Shown here piece after piece: positions 37,808-46,958 of a stretch of 64,000 nt of DNA. Below the pieces are notes generated by a model, which saw only the letters and a list, made by a program, of their open reading frames with translations, was not told the DNA's origin and ran no database searches. The stretch is taken from the NCBI GenBank assembly GCA_021816775.1, contig JAKAXA010000011.1, positions 1 to 64,000 of the forward strand. The letters are read 5' to 3'. The DNA comes from Pseudomonadota bacterium. Its GTDB lineage: Bacteria > Pseudomonadota > Gammaproteobacteria > Steroidobacterales > Steroidobacteraceae. The stretch's first letter is position 1. Every line of letters begins with the position of its first letter. The position numbers were made by a program, and so were the translations under genes.

Positions 37808-38935
37808 ATGTTCTCGCAATTTGACCGGGACGCGATGGCCCGCGCGCTCGAGCTGGCGCGGCTCGGTCTCGAGACGGCACACCCCAACCCGCGCGTCGGC
37901 TGCGTCATCGCGCGGGATGAGCGCATCGTCGGGGAGGGCTGGCATGTCCGCACTGGCGAGCCCCACGCCGAAGTGCATGCGCTGCGCGCGGCTGGCGCCG
38001 CTGCGGCTGGAGCGACGGCATACGTTACGCTCGAACCGTGCAGTCACCACGGTCGCACTCCGCCGTGCGCCGCAGCCCTGCTGGAGGCAGGCGTTGCGCG
38101 GGTCGTGTTCGCGGTAGCGGACCCCAACCCCCAGGTCAACGGCGAGGGCGCCCGCATGCTTCGCGCGCACGGGGTACGGGTCGAATCGGGCCTGCTGCAG
38201 GACGAGGCGGCCGAGCTCAACGCCGGGTTCCTCAAGCGGATGCGCACGGGGCGCCCATGGGTGCGCGTGAAGCTCGCCATGAGTCTCGATGGGCGCACCG
38301 CACTCAGCAACGGCGACAGTCACTGGATCACCGGGACGGCAGCTCGCGAGGACGTGCAGCATTGGCGCGCACGCAGCGGCGCGGTCATGACTGGCATCGG
38401 CACCGTGCTCGCGGACGATCCGCGTCTTGACGTACGCCTGGCCGCGGCGCCCGGGGCGCCACGGCCCCCGCTGCTGCGCGTGATCGTCGATTCGCGGCTG
38501 CGCACGCCGCCAGCGGCCCGCCTGTTCTCGATTCCGGGGGAAGTGCTGCTCTTGAGCACGCGCTCGCGCGGGGACGAGGGCGAGGATTACGCCCGGCGCC
38601 ACGCCGCTCTCGCGGGGCGCGCCACGCTCGAGGCCCTTGATGCCGACGGGCATGCCCATGTATCGCTCGAGGCTGCGCTTACGCTCCTTGGCCATCGTGA
38701 AATCAATGAGTTATGGGTCGAGGCCGGCCCGCGGCTGGCCGGCGCTCTGCTCGCCGGGCGACTCGTGGACGAGCTGATCGTGTACCTCGCGCCGAGGCTG
38801 CTCGGGCCGCAGGGCCGGCCGCTCGCGGAGCTGCCTGCGCTCGGGCAGCTGCAGGAGTCCCCCTGGTTTGTCATCATGGATTCGCGGCAGGTCGGAACGG
38901 ACCTGCGGTTGCGCTTGCGGCCGGATCAACGCTGA
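37808..38935 (+). CDS. ribD: Riboflavin deaminase/reductase RibD
   Basis: A 375-residue bifunctional enzyme of riboflavin synthesis. The N-terminal deaminase has the zinc motifs HAEVHAL and PCSHHGRTPPC. The C-terminal reductase begins near residue 150 (GRPWVRVKLAMSLDGRTAL) and has TGIGTVLADDPRLDVR. It follows nrdR by 9 bases and precedes ribE by 19 bases. Confidence 0.96.
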   Translation: MFSQFDRDAMARALELARLGLETAHPNPRVGCVIARDERIVGEGWHVRTGEPHAEVHALRAAGAAAAGATAYVTLEPCSHHGRTPPCAAALLEAGVARVVFAVADPNPQVNGEGARMLRAHGVRVESGLLQDEAAELNAGFLKRMRTGRPWVRVKLAMSLDGRTALSNGDSHWITGTAAREDVQHWRARSGAVMTGIGTVLADDPRLDVRLAAAPGAPRPPLLRVIVDSRLRTPPAARLFSIPGEVLLLSTRSRGDEGEDYARRHAALAGRATLEALDADGHAHVSLEAALTLLGHREINELWVEAGPRLAGALLAGRLVDELIVYLAPRLLGPQGRPLAELPALGQLQESPWFVIMDSRQVGTDLRLRLRPDQR

Positions 38936-38954
38936 GCAACGGGGAGGGGGATCC

Positions 38955-39572
38955 GTGTTTACGGGAATTGTTCAGGATGTGGGGCGCGTGATCTCTCGCG
39001 AGAAGCGCCGCGGGGATGTGCGCATGGGATTTCTCTGCGAGCGCCTCGATCCCGCGGGTCTGCGGATCGGGGACAGCATCTGCGTGCAGGGATGCTGTCT
39101 GACGGCAGTGGGGGTGCAAGGCGGCAGTTTCCTGGCGGACGTCTCGCGCGAGACGCTGCGCCTGACCACGCTCGGGGAGATGCAGCCGGGGGCGCGCGTC
39201 AACCTGGAGCCAGCGCTGAAGATGGGCGATCCGCTCGGCGGCCACCTGCTCACCGGACACGTCGACGGGCTGGGGCAGGTGGTGACGGTCAACGATGATG
39301 CGCGCTCGTGCATCGTGGATATCGCGGTGGCCGACGACGATCTCATGGGCTACATCGCCCGCAAGGGTTCCATTGCCGTGGACGGGGTGAGCCTCACCGT
39401 CAACATGGTGCATGACGTCATATTTCGCGTGAATCTCATTCCGCACACGCGCGACGTCACGACGCTGGGGCGGCTCGAGCCCGACGACTTCGTCAATATC
39501 GAAGTCGACCTGATGGCCCGTTACGTCGCGCGGCTGCTCGAGAGCGCGCGGGCCGAGCAGGAGGAGTCCTGA
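38955..39572 (+). CDS. ribE: Riboflavin synthase alpha subunit
   Basis: A 205-residue enzyme that makes riboflavin from two lumazine molecules. Two similar lumazine-binding halves are visible, each with a G-x-D-G-x-x-L-T-V-type segment; the second has KGSIAVDGVSLTVN. The GTG start gives the family N-terminus FTGIVQDVG, with GGGGAGGGGG just upstream; the longer frame lies within ribD. Confidence 0.95.
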   Translation: MFTGIVQDVGRVISREKRRGDVRMGFLCERLDPAGLRIGDSICVQGCCLTAVGVQGGSFLADVSRETLRLTTLGEMQPGARVNLEPALKMGDPLGGHLLTGHVDGLGQVVTVNDDARSCIVDIAVADDDLMGYIARKGSIAVDGVSLTVNMVHDVIFRVNLIPHTRDVTTLGRLEPDDFVNIEVDLMARYVARLLESARAEQEES

Positions 39573-40087
39573 TGCGTCTCGCCGCGCGGCTCGTGCCGGC
39601 TGTCGCGCTGTCGCTCGCGCTACAGGCGGCCGCCGCGGTCCCGCCGCGCATCGGCCAGCCGGCCCCGCCGCTGATCGTGCGCGAGTTCAGCGGCCGGGAG
39701 TTCAATCTGGCGCGCGAGCGCGGCCGCGTCGTGTTGGTGAGCTTCTGGGCCACCTGGTGCTCTCCCTGCCGCGCGGAAATGCCGGTGCTGCAGAGTTTCT
39801 ACCGGCGCTACCATGGTCGCGGGCTTGAGCTGATCGCCCTCAGCATCGATCGGTCCGCCAGCCTCGCGCGCGTGCGCGCCGCGCTGGGCGGCTTCACCTA
39901 TCCGGCGGCGCTGGCCCGCGCGGCGCGGGCCGATGGATTCGGCGAGCCGCTCGCCGTCCCGATGACCTATGTCATTGGTGCGCGCGGGCGGGTGCGCGCA
40001 CGGCTGCTCGGTGGCCTCACGGGGGTCACGCGGCGGCAGCTCGATCAGACCGTGTTGCCGCTGCTCGCCGCCGCGAGGCGCCGCTAG
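39572..40087 (+). CDS. TlpA/ResA-like periplasmic thioredoxin
   Basis: A 171-residue thioredoxin-fold protein with a signal peptide (cleavage likely near AAAAVPP), the redox motif WATWCSPCRAEMP (Cys63 and Cys66) and a cis-proline region AVPMTYVIG. This is the pattern of TlpA-family thiol reductants, used in cytochrome or copper-site maturation. It starts on the ribE stop (TGATG), so it is translated with the riboflavin operon, which is an unusual place for it. The substrate is unknown. Confidence 0.85.
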   Translation: MRLAARLVPAVALSLALQAAAAVPPRIGQPAPPLIVREFSGREFNLARERGRVVLVSFWATWCSPCRAEMPVLQSFYRRYHGRGLELIALSIDRSASLARVRAALGGFTYPAALARAARADGFGEPLAVPMTYVIGARGRVRARLLGGLTGVTRRQLDQTVLPLLAAARRR

Positions 40088-40096
40088 GGCGCGCTC

Positions 40097-40128
40097 GGGG
40101 GCGGGGACCCCCGGGGGCAGCCGCCCCC
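40097..40128 (+). repeat. GC-rich 8-bp inverted repeat before ribBX
   Basis: GGGGGCGG, sixteen bases, CCGCCCCC, with an alternative inner pairing of CCCCC with GGGGG. It lies in the 79-base gap between the TlpA-like gene and ribBX. A TATACT box (40133-40138) follows directly. It could be a hairpin that separates the two transcripts, or part of a promoter. There is no T-run, and the gap is too short for an FMN riboswitch. Confidence 0.45.
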
Positions 40129-40166
40129 ACGGTATACTAGAAGGCCCTACGCACCAGGCGTGTCCC

Positions 40167-41333
40167 ATGTCCAAAGTCCTTCCCCTCTCCGGCAAGGCCC
40201 CGCCGTCGGGCGCCACGCTCGACAGCGTCGAGGAGATCCTCGCGGACCTCAGGGCCGGACGCATGGTCATCATCATGGACGACGAGGATCGCGAGAACGA
40301 GGGCGATCTGATCATGGCGGCCGAGTGCGCGACTCCCGAGTCGGTGGCGTTCATCATCCGTCACACCAGCGGGATCCTGTGCGTGCCCATGGAGGAGGCC
40401 GGGCTCGAGCGGCTCGATCTGCCGCAAATGGTCATGAATAACAGCGAGGCGCACCGCACCGCCTTCACCGTCTCGGTGGATGCGCTGCAGGGCACGACCA
40501 CCGGCGTCTCCTCGGGTGACCGGGCAGCCACCATCCGCGCGCTGGCCCGACCCGATGCGCGCGCGGCCGATTTCGCCCGGCCCGGGCACATCTTCCCGCT
40601 GCGCGCGCGCCGCGGGGGAGTGCTGGTCAGAACGGGGCATACGGAGGCCGCCGTCGATCTGTGCCGGCTCGCCGGGCTGCAGCCGGTCGGCGTGATCTCC
40701 GAGCTGATGAACGATGACGGCTCCATGGCGCGCCGCGAGGACCTGCACGCGTTCGCCGTGCGCCACAACCTGAAGATCGGCACCATTGCCGACCTGATCC
40801 GCTACCGCCTGCGTAACGAGCGCTCCATCGTGCGGCTCTCGGAGCAGCCGGTCGAGACCGAGTTCGGCGGATTTCGCCTGTTCGCATACGAGGATCGCGT
40901 CGGCGAGGAAGTGCATCTGGCGCTGGTCAAGGGGACGCTCGAGGGAGCCGAGCCGCCGCTGGTGCGCGTGCATCTGGCCGACCCGCTGCGCGATCTGCTC
41001 GGCATCCGGGCCGACCCGCTCGCCTGGACGCTGCGCGCCGCGATGCAGCGCATCGCGTGCGCCGGCAGCGGCGTGATCGTGATTCTGCGCGAGCGGGAGG
41101 CGCCGCACGATCTGCTCGATGCGGTCCGATCGCTCGGCGCGCCGGCCGAGGCCGACAGTGCCGCCCGCTCGGGCCGCCGCGACGGCGAGGTGCTCAAGAC
41201 CTTCGGCATCGGCGCGCAGATCCTGAAGGATCTCGGCGTGCGGCGCATGCGGGTGCTGTCGGCGCCCAAGCAGATGCACGGCATCTCGGCCTTCGGCCTG
41301 GAAATCGACGGCTATGTCGGAGAAGACGCTTGA
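40167..41333 (+). CDS. DHBP synthase with degenerate GTP cyclohydrolase II domain (RibBX type)
   Basis: A 388-residue protein. Residues about 15-215 are a complete 3,4-dihydroxy-2-butanone-4-phosphate synthase: [32 protein letters not shown] and the [11 protein letters not shown] block. The C-terminal half aligns with GTP cyclohydrolase II, but where active enzymes have the zinc cysteines (HSECLTGD...RCDCG) it reads [19 protein letters not shown], with none. It keeps [19 protein letters not shown]. RibB activity is therefore expected and RibA activity is not; a separate ribA should exist elsewhere. The family is often called RibBA or RibBX. Confidence 0.92.
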   Translation: MSKVLPLSGKAPPSGATLDSVEEILADLRAGRMVIIMDDEDRENEGDLIMAAECATPESVAFIIRHTSGILCVPMEEAGLERLDLPQMVMNNSEAHRTAFTVSVDALQGTTTGVSSGDRAATIRALARPDARAADFARPGHIFPLRARRGGVLVRTGHTEAAVDLCRLAGLQPVGVISELMNDDGSMARREDLHAFAVRHNLKIGTIADLIRYRLRNERSIVRLSEQPVETEFGGFRLFAYEDRVGEEVHLALVKGTLEGAEPPLVRVHLADPLRDLLGIRADPLAWTLRAAMQRIACAGSGVIVILREREAPHDLLDAVRSLGAPAEADSAARSGRRDGEVLKTFGIGAQILKDLGVRRMRVLSAPKQMHGISAFGLEIDGYVGEDA

Positions 41334-41806
41334 GCGGTGCGCGGCTGCTCGAGGGACGGCTCGAGGCACGCGGCCGCAAGGTCGCCGTCATCGCCGCGCG
41401 CTTCAATGATTTCATCGTCGCGAGCCTGCTCAAGGGCGCGCAGGCGGCCTGGGTGCGCCACGGGGGCGAGTTGGAGGACCTGCTCGTGGTGCGGGTGCCC
41501 GGCGCGTTCGAGCTGCCGGTGGCCGCGCGCAAGCTCGCCGCGAGCGGCCGGTACGACGCCGTGGTGGCGCTCGGGTGCGTCATCCGCGGCGGCACGCCGC
41601 ATTTCGAGTACGTCGCCGGCGAGTGCGCGGGTGGCTTGCAGCGCGCCGCGCTCGAGACGCTGGTGCCGGTCATCTTCGGCGTGCTCACCGTCGAGACGGT
41701 CGAGCAGGCCATCGAGCGGGCCGCGACCGGCGAGGGCAACAAGGGCGGCGAGGCGATGGAGGCCGCGCTGGAGATGGCGGGCGTGTTTGCCGAGCTGGGT
41801 TCCTGA
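41330..41806 (+). CDS. ribH: 6,7-dimethyl-8-ribityllumazine synthase
   Basis: A 158-residue lumazine synthase. The family blocks IAARFNDFIVASLLKGA, VPGAFELPVAARKLA, GCVIRGGTPHFEYVAGE and VLTVETVEQAIERA are in order, with the catalytic His in TPHFEYV. The TTG start at 41330 overlaps the ribBX stop (TTGA) and has GGAG 7 bases upstream; the frame from 41057 is a shadow of ribBX. Confidence 0.95.
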   Translation: MSGARLLEGRLEARGRKVAVIAARFNDFIVASLLKGAQAAWVRHGGELEDLLVVRVPGAFELPVAARKLAASGRYDAVVALGCVIRGGTPHFEYVAGECAGGLQRAALETLVPVIFGVLTVETVEQAIERAATGEGNKGGEAMEAALEMAGVFAELGS

Positions 41807-42249
41807 TGGCCGTGCAATCCTCGCCGCGCGCCTTCTCACGGCAGCGATCCGTGGCGCGCAAGCTCGCGCTGCAGGCGCTGTATCGCTGGCAGATCAACGA
41901 GTGCCCCTGGCAGGACCTGGTGCAGGAGTTCGCCGCGGCCGAAGACATGCCGCGTGCGGACCGGGAGTATTTCCGTGAACTGCTCGAGGCGATCTGCGCC
42001 TCGCGTGCGGCGCTCGATGAGCGGCTCGCCCCGCTGATCGATCGCGTGCCGGCGCTGCTCGACCCGATCGAGCACGCGGCGCTGCTCATCGGCCTGTATG
42101 AGCTCGCGCACCGGCCTGATGTGCCGTATCGGGTGGCGATCAATGAGGCGGTCACGCTGGCGAAACGCTTCGGGGCCACCGACGGGCACAAGTACGTCAA
42201 CGCCGTGCTCGATCGGGCGGCGCGCGAGCTGCGGCCCGAGGAGCACTGA
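41806..42249 (+). CDS. nusB: Transcription antitermination factor NusB
   Basis: A 147-residue all-helical RNA-binding protein for rRNA antitermination. Family blocks ARKLALQALYRWQIN and AINEAVTLAKRFGATDGHKYVNAVLD are present. The start overlaps the ribH stop (TGATG). ribH-nusB-thiL is a common proteobacterial order. Confidence 0.95.
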   Translation: MAVQSSPRAFSRQRSVARKLALQALYRWQINECPWQDLVQEFAAAEDMPRADREYFRELLEAICASRAALDERLAPLIDRVPALLDPIEHAALLIGLYELAHRPDVPYRVAINEAVTLAKRFGATDGHKYVNAVLDRAARELRPEEH

Positions 42250-42276
42250 GGCGCGCCCCGGGGCGCCTCGGCGCGC

Positions 42277-43242
42277 ATGGCCCTGTCGGAATTCGAGCTG
42301 ATCGAGCGTTATTTTCGCCGCTGCGGCGCGCCCCGTGCGGATGTGCGCCTCGGGGTGGGCGACGATGCCGCGCTGCTCGATTGCCCGCCCGGCACGGAGC
42401 TCGCCGCAGCGGTCGACACCCTGGTCGAGGGGGTGCATTTCCCGCGCGGCTGCCGCGCCGACTCGATCGGGCATCGCGCGCTCGCGGTCAACCTCAGCGA
42501 TCTGGCGGCGATGGGCGCGCGTCCCGCCTGGGCGCTGCTCGCATTGACGTTGCCTTCGGCCGAGGAGCGCTGGCTCGGCGAATTCACGGCGGGATTTGCC
42601 GCGCTTGCGCGCACGCACCAGGTCGCGCTGGTCGGGGGCGATACGACGCACGGGCCGCTCGCCGTCACGGTCACGCTCCTGGGGCATGTTCCGGCCGGTG
42701 CCGCGCTGCGGCGCAGCGGCGCTGCCCCCGGGGATGCGCTGTTCGTGTCCGGCACCCCGGGCGATGCGGCCGCGGGGCTGGCGCTCGAGCAGGGGCGCCT
42801 CCCCGCGCCCGCGAAGCCCGAGTACCTGCGCGAGCGGTTCCTGTTTCCGACCCCGCGGGTGACGCTGGGTGAGCGGCTGCGCGAGTACGCGAGCGGCTGC
42901 ATCGATGTGTCGGATGGGCTGCTCGCCGACGCGCTAAAGCTCGCCGAGGCGAGCGGCTGTGGCTTGGAGCTCAGCGCCGCGAGCCTGCCGCTGTCGGAGC
43001 CGCTGCGCGCGCTCGGGGCTGAGCGAGCGCGCCAGTTCGCCCTCGGCGGCGGCGATGATTACGAGTTGTGCTTCACGGTGCCGATGCAGCGGCTCGAGCA
43101 GCTGCACGCGGCGCTGCCGAGCGGGCCGTGGGGCTATACGCGCATCGGCACGATGCGCGCCGAGCCCGGCGCCCGGGTGATGGACGAGGAGGGCGAACTC
43201 TCACTGCCGGCCGGCGGCTACGATCACTTTTCGAACCCGTAG
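42277..43242 (+). CDS. thiL: Thiamine-monophosphate kinase
   Basis: A 321-residue ThiL that phosphorylates thiamine monophosphate to the diphosphate. It has VGDDAALLDCPPG, AVDTLVEGVHFPRG, ALAVNLSDLAAMGARPAWAL and CIDVSDGLLADALKLAE, all family motifs for ATP and substrate binding. It follows nusB by 27 bases and ends the rib-related operon. No pgpA follows, unlike in many relatives. Confidence 0.95.
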   Translation: MALSEFELIERYFRRCGAPRADVRLGVGDDAALLDCPPGTELAAAVDTLVEGVHFPRGCRADSIGHRALAVNLSDLAAMGARPAWALLALTLPSAEERWLGEFTAGFAALARTHQVALVGGDTTHGPLAVTVTLLGHVPAGAALRRSGAAPGDALFVSGTPGDAAAGLALEQGRLPAPAKPEYLRERFLFPTPRVTLGERLREYASGCIDVSDGLLADALKLAEASGCGLELSAASLPLSEPLRALGAERARQFALGGGDDYELCFTVPMQRLEQLHAALPSGPWGYTRIGTMRAEPGARVMDEEGELSLPAGGYDHFSNP

Positions 43243-43267
43243 TAGGCCTGGATTATGTGAAACCCGC

Positions 43268-43283
43268 CCGACGCGCCCGTCGG
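43268..43283. repeat. 6-bp inverted repeat downstream of thiL
   Basis: CCGACG, four bases, CGTCGG, 25 bases after the thiL stop. It could be a hairpin at the end of the rib-nusB-thiL transcript, but no T-run follows. The rest of the gap to the kinase gene shows nothing clear. Confidence 0.35.
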
Positions 43284-43362
43284 CCAATCCATGGGACGCA
43301 TCACAGCGCGCTCGGGCGGCGGGACCCTATCCTGCGCGCTGCTTCACCAGCCCCCGCGAAAT

Positions 43363-44673
43363 ATGCCCGCTCACGCCCCAGGACCCGCCGCGCTTGCGCA
43401 TACCGCTGAACGGGGTGTACCCGAGCGAATCGGCAAATACGAGGTCATCAAGGAGGTCGGCCGTGGCAGCACCGGGGTGGTCTATCTGTCGCACGACGCC
43501 TATTACGGGCGCGACGTGGCGATCAAGGTCTACAACGTCGACACCGGCGCGAATGATCAGCGTGCGCGCGCGGCACGCAAGATGTTCCTGTCCGAGGCGC
43601 ATCTGGTCGGCATGCTGCAGCATCCGTACGTGGCGCCGATCTTCGATGCGGGTGAGGAGAACGGGCGCTGCTACATCGTCAGCGAGTACGTGCACCACGC
43701 CCGCACGCTCACCACCTACTGCCGTCCGGACAACCTGCTGCCGCTGAACGATGTCATCGAGATCATCTTCAAGTGCGCCAAGGCGCTGCACTATGCCCAC
43801 ACCCGCGGCGTCATCCACCGCGACATCAAGCCCTCGAACATTCTGCTCACCCAGGAAGGCGAGGTCCGCATCATCGACTTCGGCATCGCGCTCGTGTCGG
43901 ACGCGGACATCTCGCGCATCGAGGGCATCGCCGGCAGTCCGTCGTACATGTCGCCGGAGCAGGTGCAGAGCCTGGAGCTGACCGCGAGCTCGGATATCTA
44001 CTCCCTCGGGGCGGTGATGTACGAGCTGCTGACCGGCACCCGGCCGTTCCGCGCCGGCAATCTGCAGAAGCTTCTGCACCAGATCGTCTACGCCACGCCG
44101 CCGCCGATTCACAAGGTGCGTGAGGACGTGTCCGAGGAACTCGAGAACGTCGTGGTCACGGCGCTGCAGAAGGATCCGGTCAAGCGCCAGCGCAGCGGGC
44201 TCGAGTTCGCCGCCGAGCTGGCGCGGGTCCACCACCGGCTGCGCCAGAGCAATGTGCGCCTGGACCTGCAGGAGCAGTTCGGGGTGCTGCGCCGGCTGAA
44301 GTTCTTCCACGAGTTCTCCCACGGCGAGGTCAGCGAGGTGCTGCGCGCCAGCGCGCTGCAGCAGTACGCCCTCGGCGAGGAAATCGTCCGCGAGGGCGAG
44401 CTCGACGACCGCTTCTACATCCTGGTCACGGGCCGCTGTGCGGTGGAGCGCCGTGGCGAGCAGATCGCCACGCTCGAGACCGGCGATTGTTTCGGCGAGG
44501 CCAGCTACGTCCCCGGGGCCAAACGCACGGCCACGGTGCGGGCGATCGACGCGGTGACCGTGCTGAGGGTCAGCGCGACGCAGCTCGAGCAGGTCTCGGT
44601 GTCCTGCCAGCTGCGCTTCAACCGGGTGTTCCTGCGCAGCCTGATCGGACGGCTCCAAGGCGAGTCGCGCTAG
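43363..44673 (+). CDS. Ser/Thr protein kinase fused to a cyclic-nucleotide-binding domain
   Basis: A 436-residue cytoplasmic protein. The eukaryotic-type kinase domain (about residues 25-285) has GRGSTGVVY, the Lys of VAIK (55), HRDIKPSNILL (Asp154), DFG (172-174) and GSPSYMSPEQV, so it looks active. A linker leads to a CAP-type cyclic-nucleotide-binding domain (about 305-425) with GDCFGEASYV and KRTATVRA, which retain the Glu and Arg expected of a ligand pocket. No membrane helix or PASTA repeats. An ATG at 43291 would add 24 residues; neither start has a good ribosome-binding site. The substrate is unknown; a two-component pair follows. Confidence 0.88.
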   Translation: MPAHAPGPAALAHTAERGVPERIGKYEVIKEVGRGSTGVVYLSHDAYYGRDVAIKVYNVDTGANDQRARAARKMFLSEAHLVGMLQHPYVAPIFDAGEENGRCYIVSEYVHHARTLTTYCRPDNLLPLNDVIEIIFKCAKALHYAHTRGVIHRDIKPSNILLTQEGEVRIIDFGIALVSDADISRIEGIAGSPSYMSPEQVQSLELTASSDIYSLGAVMYELLTGTRPFRAGNLQKLLHQIVYATPPPIHKVREDVSEELENVVVTALQKDPVKRQRSGLEFAAELARVHHRLRQSNVRLDLQEQFGVLRRLKFFHEFSHGEVSEVLRASALQQYALGEEIVREGELDDRFYILVTGRCAVERRGEQIATLETGDCFGEASYVPGAKRTATVRAIDAVTVLRVSATQLEQVSVSCQLRFNRVFLRSLIGRLQGESR

Positions 44674-44888
44674 ACGGCACCGCGCACCGGTGCGGCGCGA
44701 TCTTGGGCCCCGCGCGGCCGGGCTGCGGCCCGGAAAGTGCCGGCCGGCGCCCGCCGGTCCGCTCATCCCGTCGCGGGGCTCGCCCCTTCGGCGCCGACAC
44801 CGCGCCTCGTGCGATGCATCCGCTGCCGCCGACTCGGTCGTTGCTCAGCCGCTGCGGCCGGGCATGGCGTGCTGTAGGCTAGCGCGCC

Positions 44889-45566
44889 GTGCACATCCTG
44901 CTCATAGAGGACGACGTCGAGGCGGCGAAGTTTCTCGTCAAGGGGCTGCGCGAGAGCGGCTATGCGGTCGACCATGCCGCCGGGGGGCGCGAGGGGCTGG
45001 AGCGGGCGCTTGCCGGCAGATTCGATCTGATCGTGACCGACCGCATGCTGCCGGCGATCGATGGGCTGGAAATCATCCGCCAGCTGCGCGCTGCGGGACT
45101 TGCCACTCCGGTGCTGGTGCTGAGCGCGCTCGGCACCGTCGATGACCGGATCCGCGGCCTGAAGGCCGGCGGCGACGATTACCTCACCAAGCCGTTCGCA
45201 TTCGATGAGCTGCTGGCGCGCATCGAGGCGCTGCTGCGCCGCCGCGCCCGCGGCGGCGAGGCGTCCCACCTGAAGGTCGCCGACCTGGAGTTCGACCTGC
45301 TCACGCGCCGCGTCACGCGCGCCGGACGCGGCATCGATTTGACCGCGCGCGAGCAGAAGCTGCTCGAGTTTCTCATGCGTCGCGCCGGGCAGGTGGTCAC
45401 GCGCATGATGCTGCTCGAGGGGGTGTGGGATCTGCACTTCGATCCGCAGAGCAACGTGGTCGATGTGCACATCAGCCGGCTGCGTCAGGCGGTCGACCGC
45501 GGTTCGGAACGGCCGCTCATCCACACCGTACGCGGCGCCGGCTATGTGCTGCGGGAGGAGCCGTGA
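44889..45566 (+). CDS. OmpR-family response regulator
   Basis: A 225-residue regulator. The receiver domain has acidic residues EDD near the N-terminus, phosphoacceptor Asp51 (LIVTDRMLPAIDG) and Lys in LTKPFAF. The C-terminal winged helix has DLTAREQKLLEFLMRRAG and HISRLRQAVDRG. The closest types are the CusR/QseB-like regulators. GTG start. The 215 bases upstream contain GC-rich hairpins but no clear promoter. The gene overlaps the kinase gene by GTGA. Confidence 0.9.
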   Translation: MHILLIEDDVEAAKFLVKGLRESGYAVDHAAGGREGLERALAGRFDLIVTDRMLPAIDGLEIIRQLRAAGLATPVLVLSALGTVDDRIRGLKAGGDDYLTKPFAFDELLARIEALLRRRARGGEASHLKVADLEFDLLTRRVTRAGRGIDLTAREQKLLEFLMRRAGQVVTRMMLLEGVWDLHFDPQSNVVDVHISRLRQAVDRGSERPLIHTVRGAGYVLREEP

Positions 45567-46948
45567 GCCGGGTGCGGCCGCGCGGCCTGTTTCGCACCAC
45601 GGCCTTCCGCATGTCGATGGGCTACACGCTGCTCGTGACGCTCGCGGTCGGAGTGACCCTCGCCAGCACCTATCTGCTCACTCAGCGCATTCTGCGCGAC
45701 AACATCGACCTGATCATCGCCACCGAGCTGAACAGCCTGCAGGACCAGTACGTCCTGCGCGGCATCCGCGGGGTGACGGCGGAAATCAATGTGCGCATCG
45801 ACAGCTGGGGTCGGATCGGCTCGGTGTACATGCTGGCGAATCCGCGCTTCAAGCGCATCGCCGGCAACGTGACCAACTGGCCGTTCGACGGCGCCCCGCG
45901 TGCGCCCTGGCCGGAATTCCGCATCGAGTCGATAGAGCCGGGTCAGCGCTCGGTTCACCCGGTGCGAGCGGCCGTGCGTCATCTGCCGAACGGCGACTGG
46001 CTGCTGGTCGGCACGGACATGTCGCAGGCCGAGCGCTACGCGGATGCGTTCCAGGCCGCCACGTTCTGGGGAATGGGCCTGTCGGTCCTGGTGGCGGCCA
46101 TAGCCGGGTTTGCCTTCAGCTTCCGGCTGAGCCGCCGCGTCGGGGATGTCACGGACACGTGCGTGCGCATCATGAGCGGCGACCTCGCGCGGCGATTGCC
46201 CGTGGCCGGCAGCCGCGACGAGTTCGATGCGCTCGCCGTGTCGGTCAACCGGGTGCTCGACCGGCTAGAGGAGCAAACCCGGACGCTGCGTGCCACATTC
46301 GACAGCGTCGCGCACGATCTGCGCGCGCCGCTGCAGCGCCTGCGCGCGCGCATGGACGCTGTGCTGCGGCTGCCGGATCTGCAGCTCGGCATGCGCGAGC
46401 CGGTCGAATCGTCCCTGCGCGAGGTCGATCGCCTGCAGCGTACGCTCGCCACGTTGCTGCAGATCGCGCTCGCCGAGTCCGGTGCGCCGCTCGCCTCGGT
46501 CGCGGCCGTGAACCTATCCGATCTGGTCGGCGAGCTGGTGGAGCTGTTCGAGCCGGTCGCGCGCGAGGGTGGCCTGACACTTGCCGCAACGCGCAAGGAG
46601 CGGCTGTTCGTCGAGGGCAACCGGCAGCTGCTCGCGCAGATGATCAGCAACCTGGTGGAGAACGCCCTGAAGTTCGTGCCGGCCGGCGGGCGGATCGATC
46701 TCGGCGTCGAGCGGCACGGTGCGGTGGCGCGACTGACGGTGAGCGACAACGGTCCGGGTCTGCCGCTCGAGCAGCGGCGCCAGGCCGGCCAGCCGTTCGC
46801 GCGGGTCGGCGGGGCGGGCGGCGGGCTCGGCTTGCTGCTGGTGGGGGCGATCGCCCGGCTGCACCGCGCGCACTTCGCGCTCGAGGACAACGAGCCGGGA
46901 CTGCGCGCGGTCGTGGAGCTGCCCCTGTTCGAGGGCAGCGGCGCCTAG
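45563..46948 (+). CDS. Sensor histidine kinase, partner of the preceding regulator
   Basis: A 461-residue inner-membrane kinase with membrane helices near residues 20-40 and 168-188 enclosing a periplasmic domain of about 125 residues, a HAMP segment (189-241), a HisKA helix with His251 in SVAHDLRAPLQRL, and an ATPase domain with NLVENALKFVPAGG and VSDNGPGLPLEQR. The GTG start overlaps the regulator stop (GTGA), fixing the boundary. The periplasmic domain is not recognisable, so the signal is unknown. Confidence 0.9.
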   Translation: MSRVRPRGLFRTTAFRMSMGYTLLVTLAVGVTLASTYLLTQRILRDNIDLIIATELNSLQDQYVLRGIRGVTAEINVRIDSWGRIGSVYMLANPRFKRIAGNVTNWPFDGAPRAPWPEFRIESIEPGQRSVHPVRAAVRHLPNGDWLLVGTDMSQAERYADAFQAATFWGMGLSVLVAAIAGFAFSFRLSRRVGDVTDTCVRIMSGDLARRLPVAGSRDEFDALAVSVNRVLDRLEEQTRTLRATFDSVAHDLRAPLQRLRARMDAVLRLPDLQLGMREPVESSLREVDRLQRTLATLLQIALAESGAPLASVAAVNLSDLVGELVELFEPVAREGGLTLAATRKERLFVEGNRQLLAQMISNLVENALKFVPAGGRIDLGVERHGAVARLTVSDNGPGLPLEQRRQAGQPFARVGGAGGGLGLLLVGAIARLHRAHFALEDNEPGLRAVVELPLFEGSGA

Positions 46949-46958
46949 CGCGCGATAT

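Noticed and set aside
40088-40166. FMN riboswitch before ribBX
   Set aside because: The gap is 79 bases, too short for the FMN element, and the conserved stems are not present. The gaps before ribD and ribE are shorter still.
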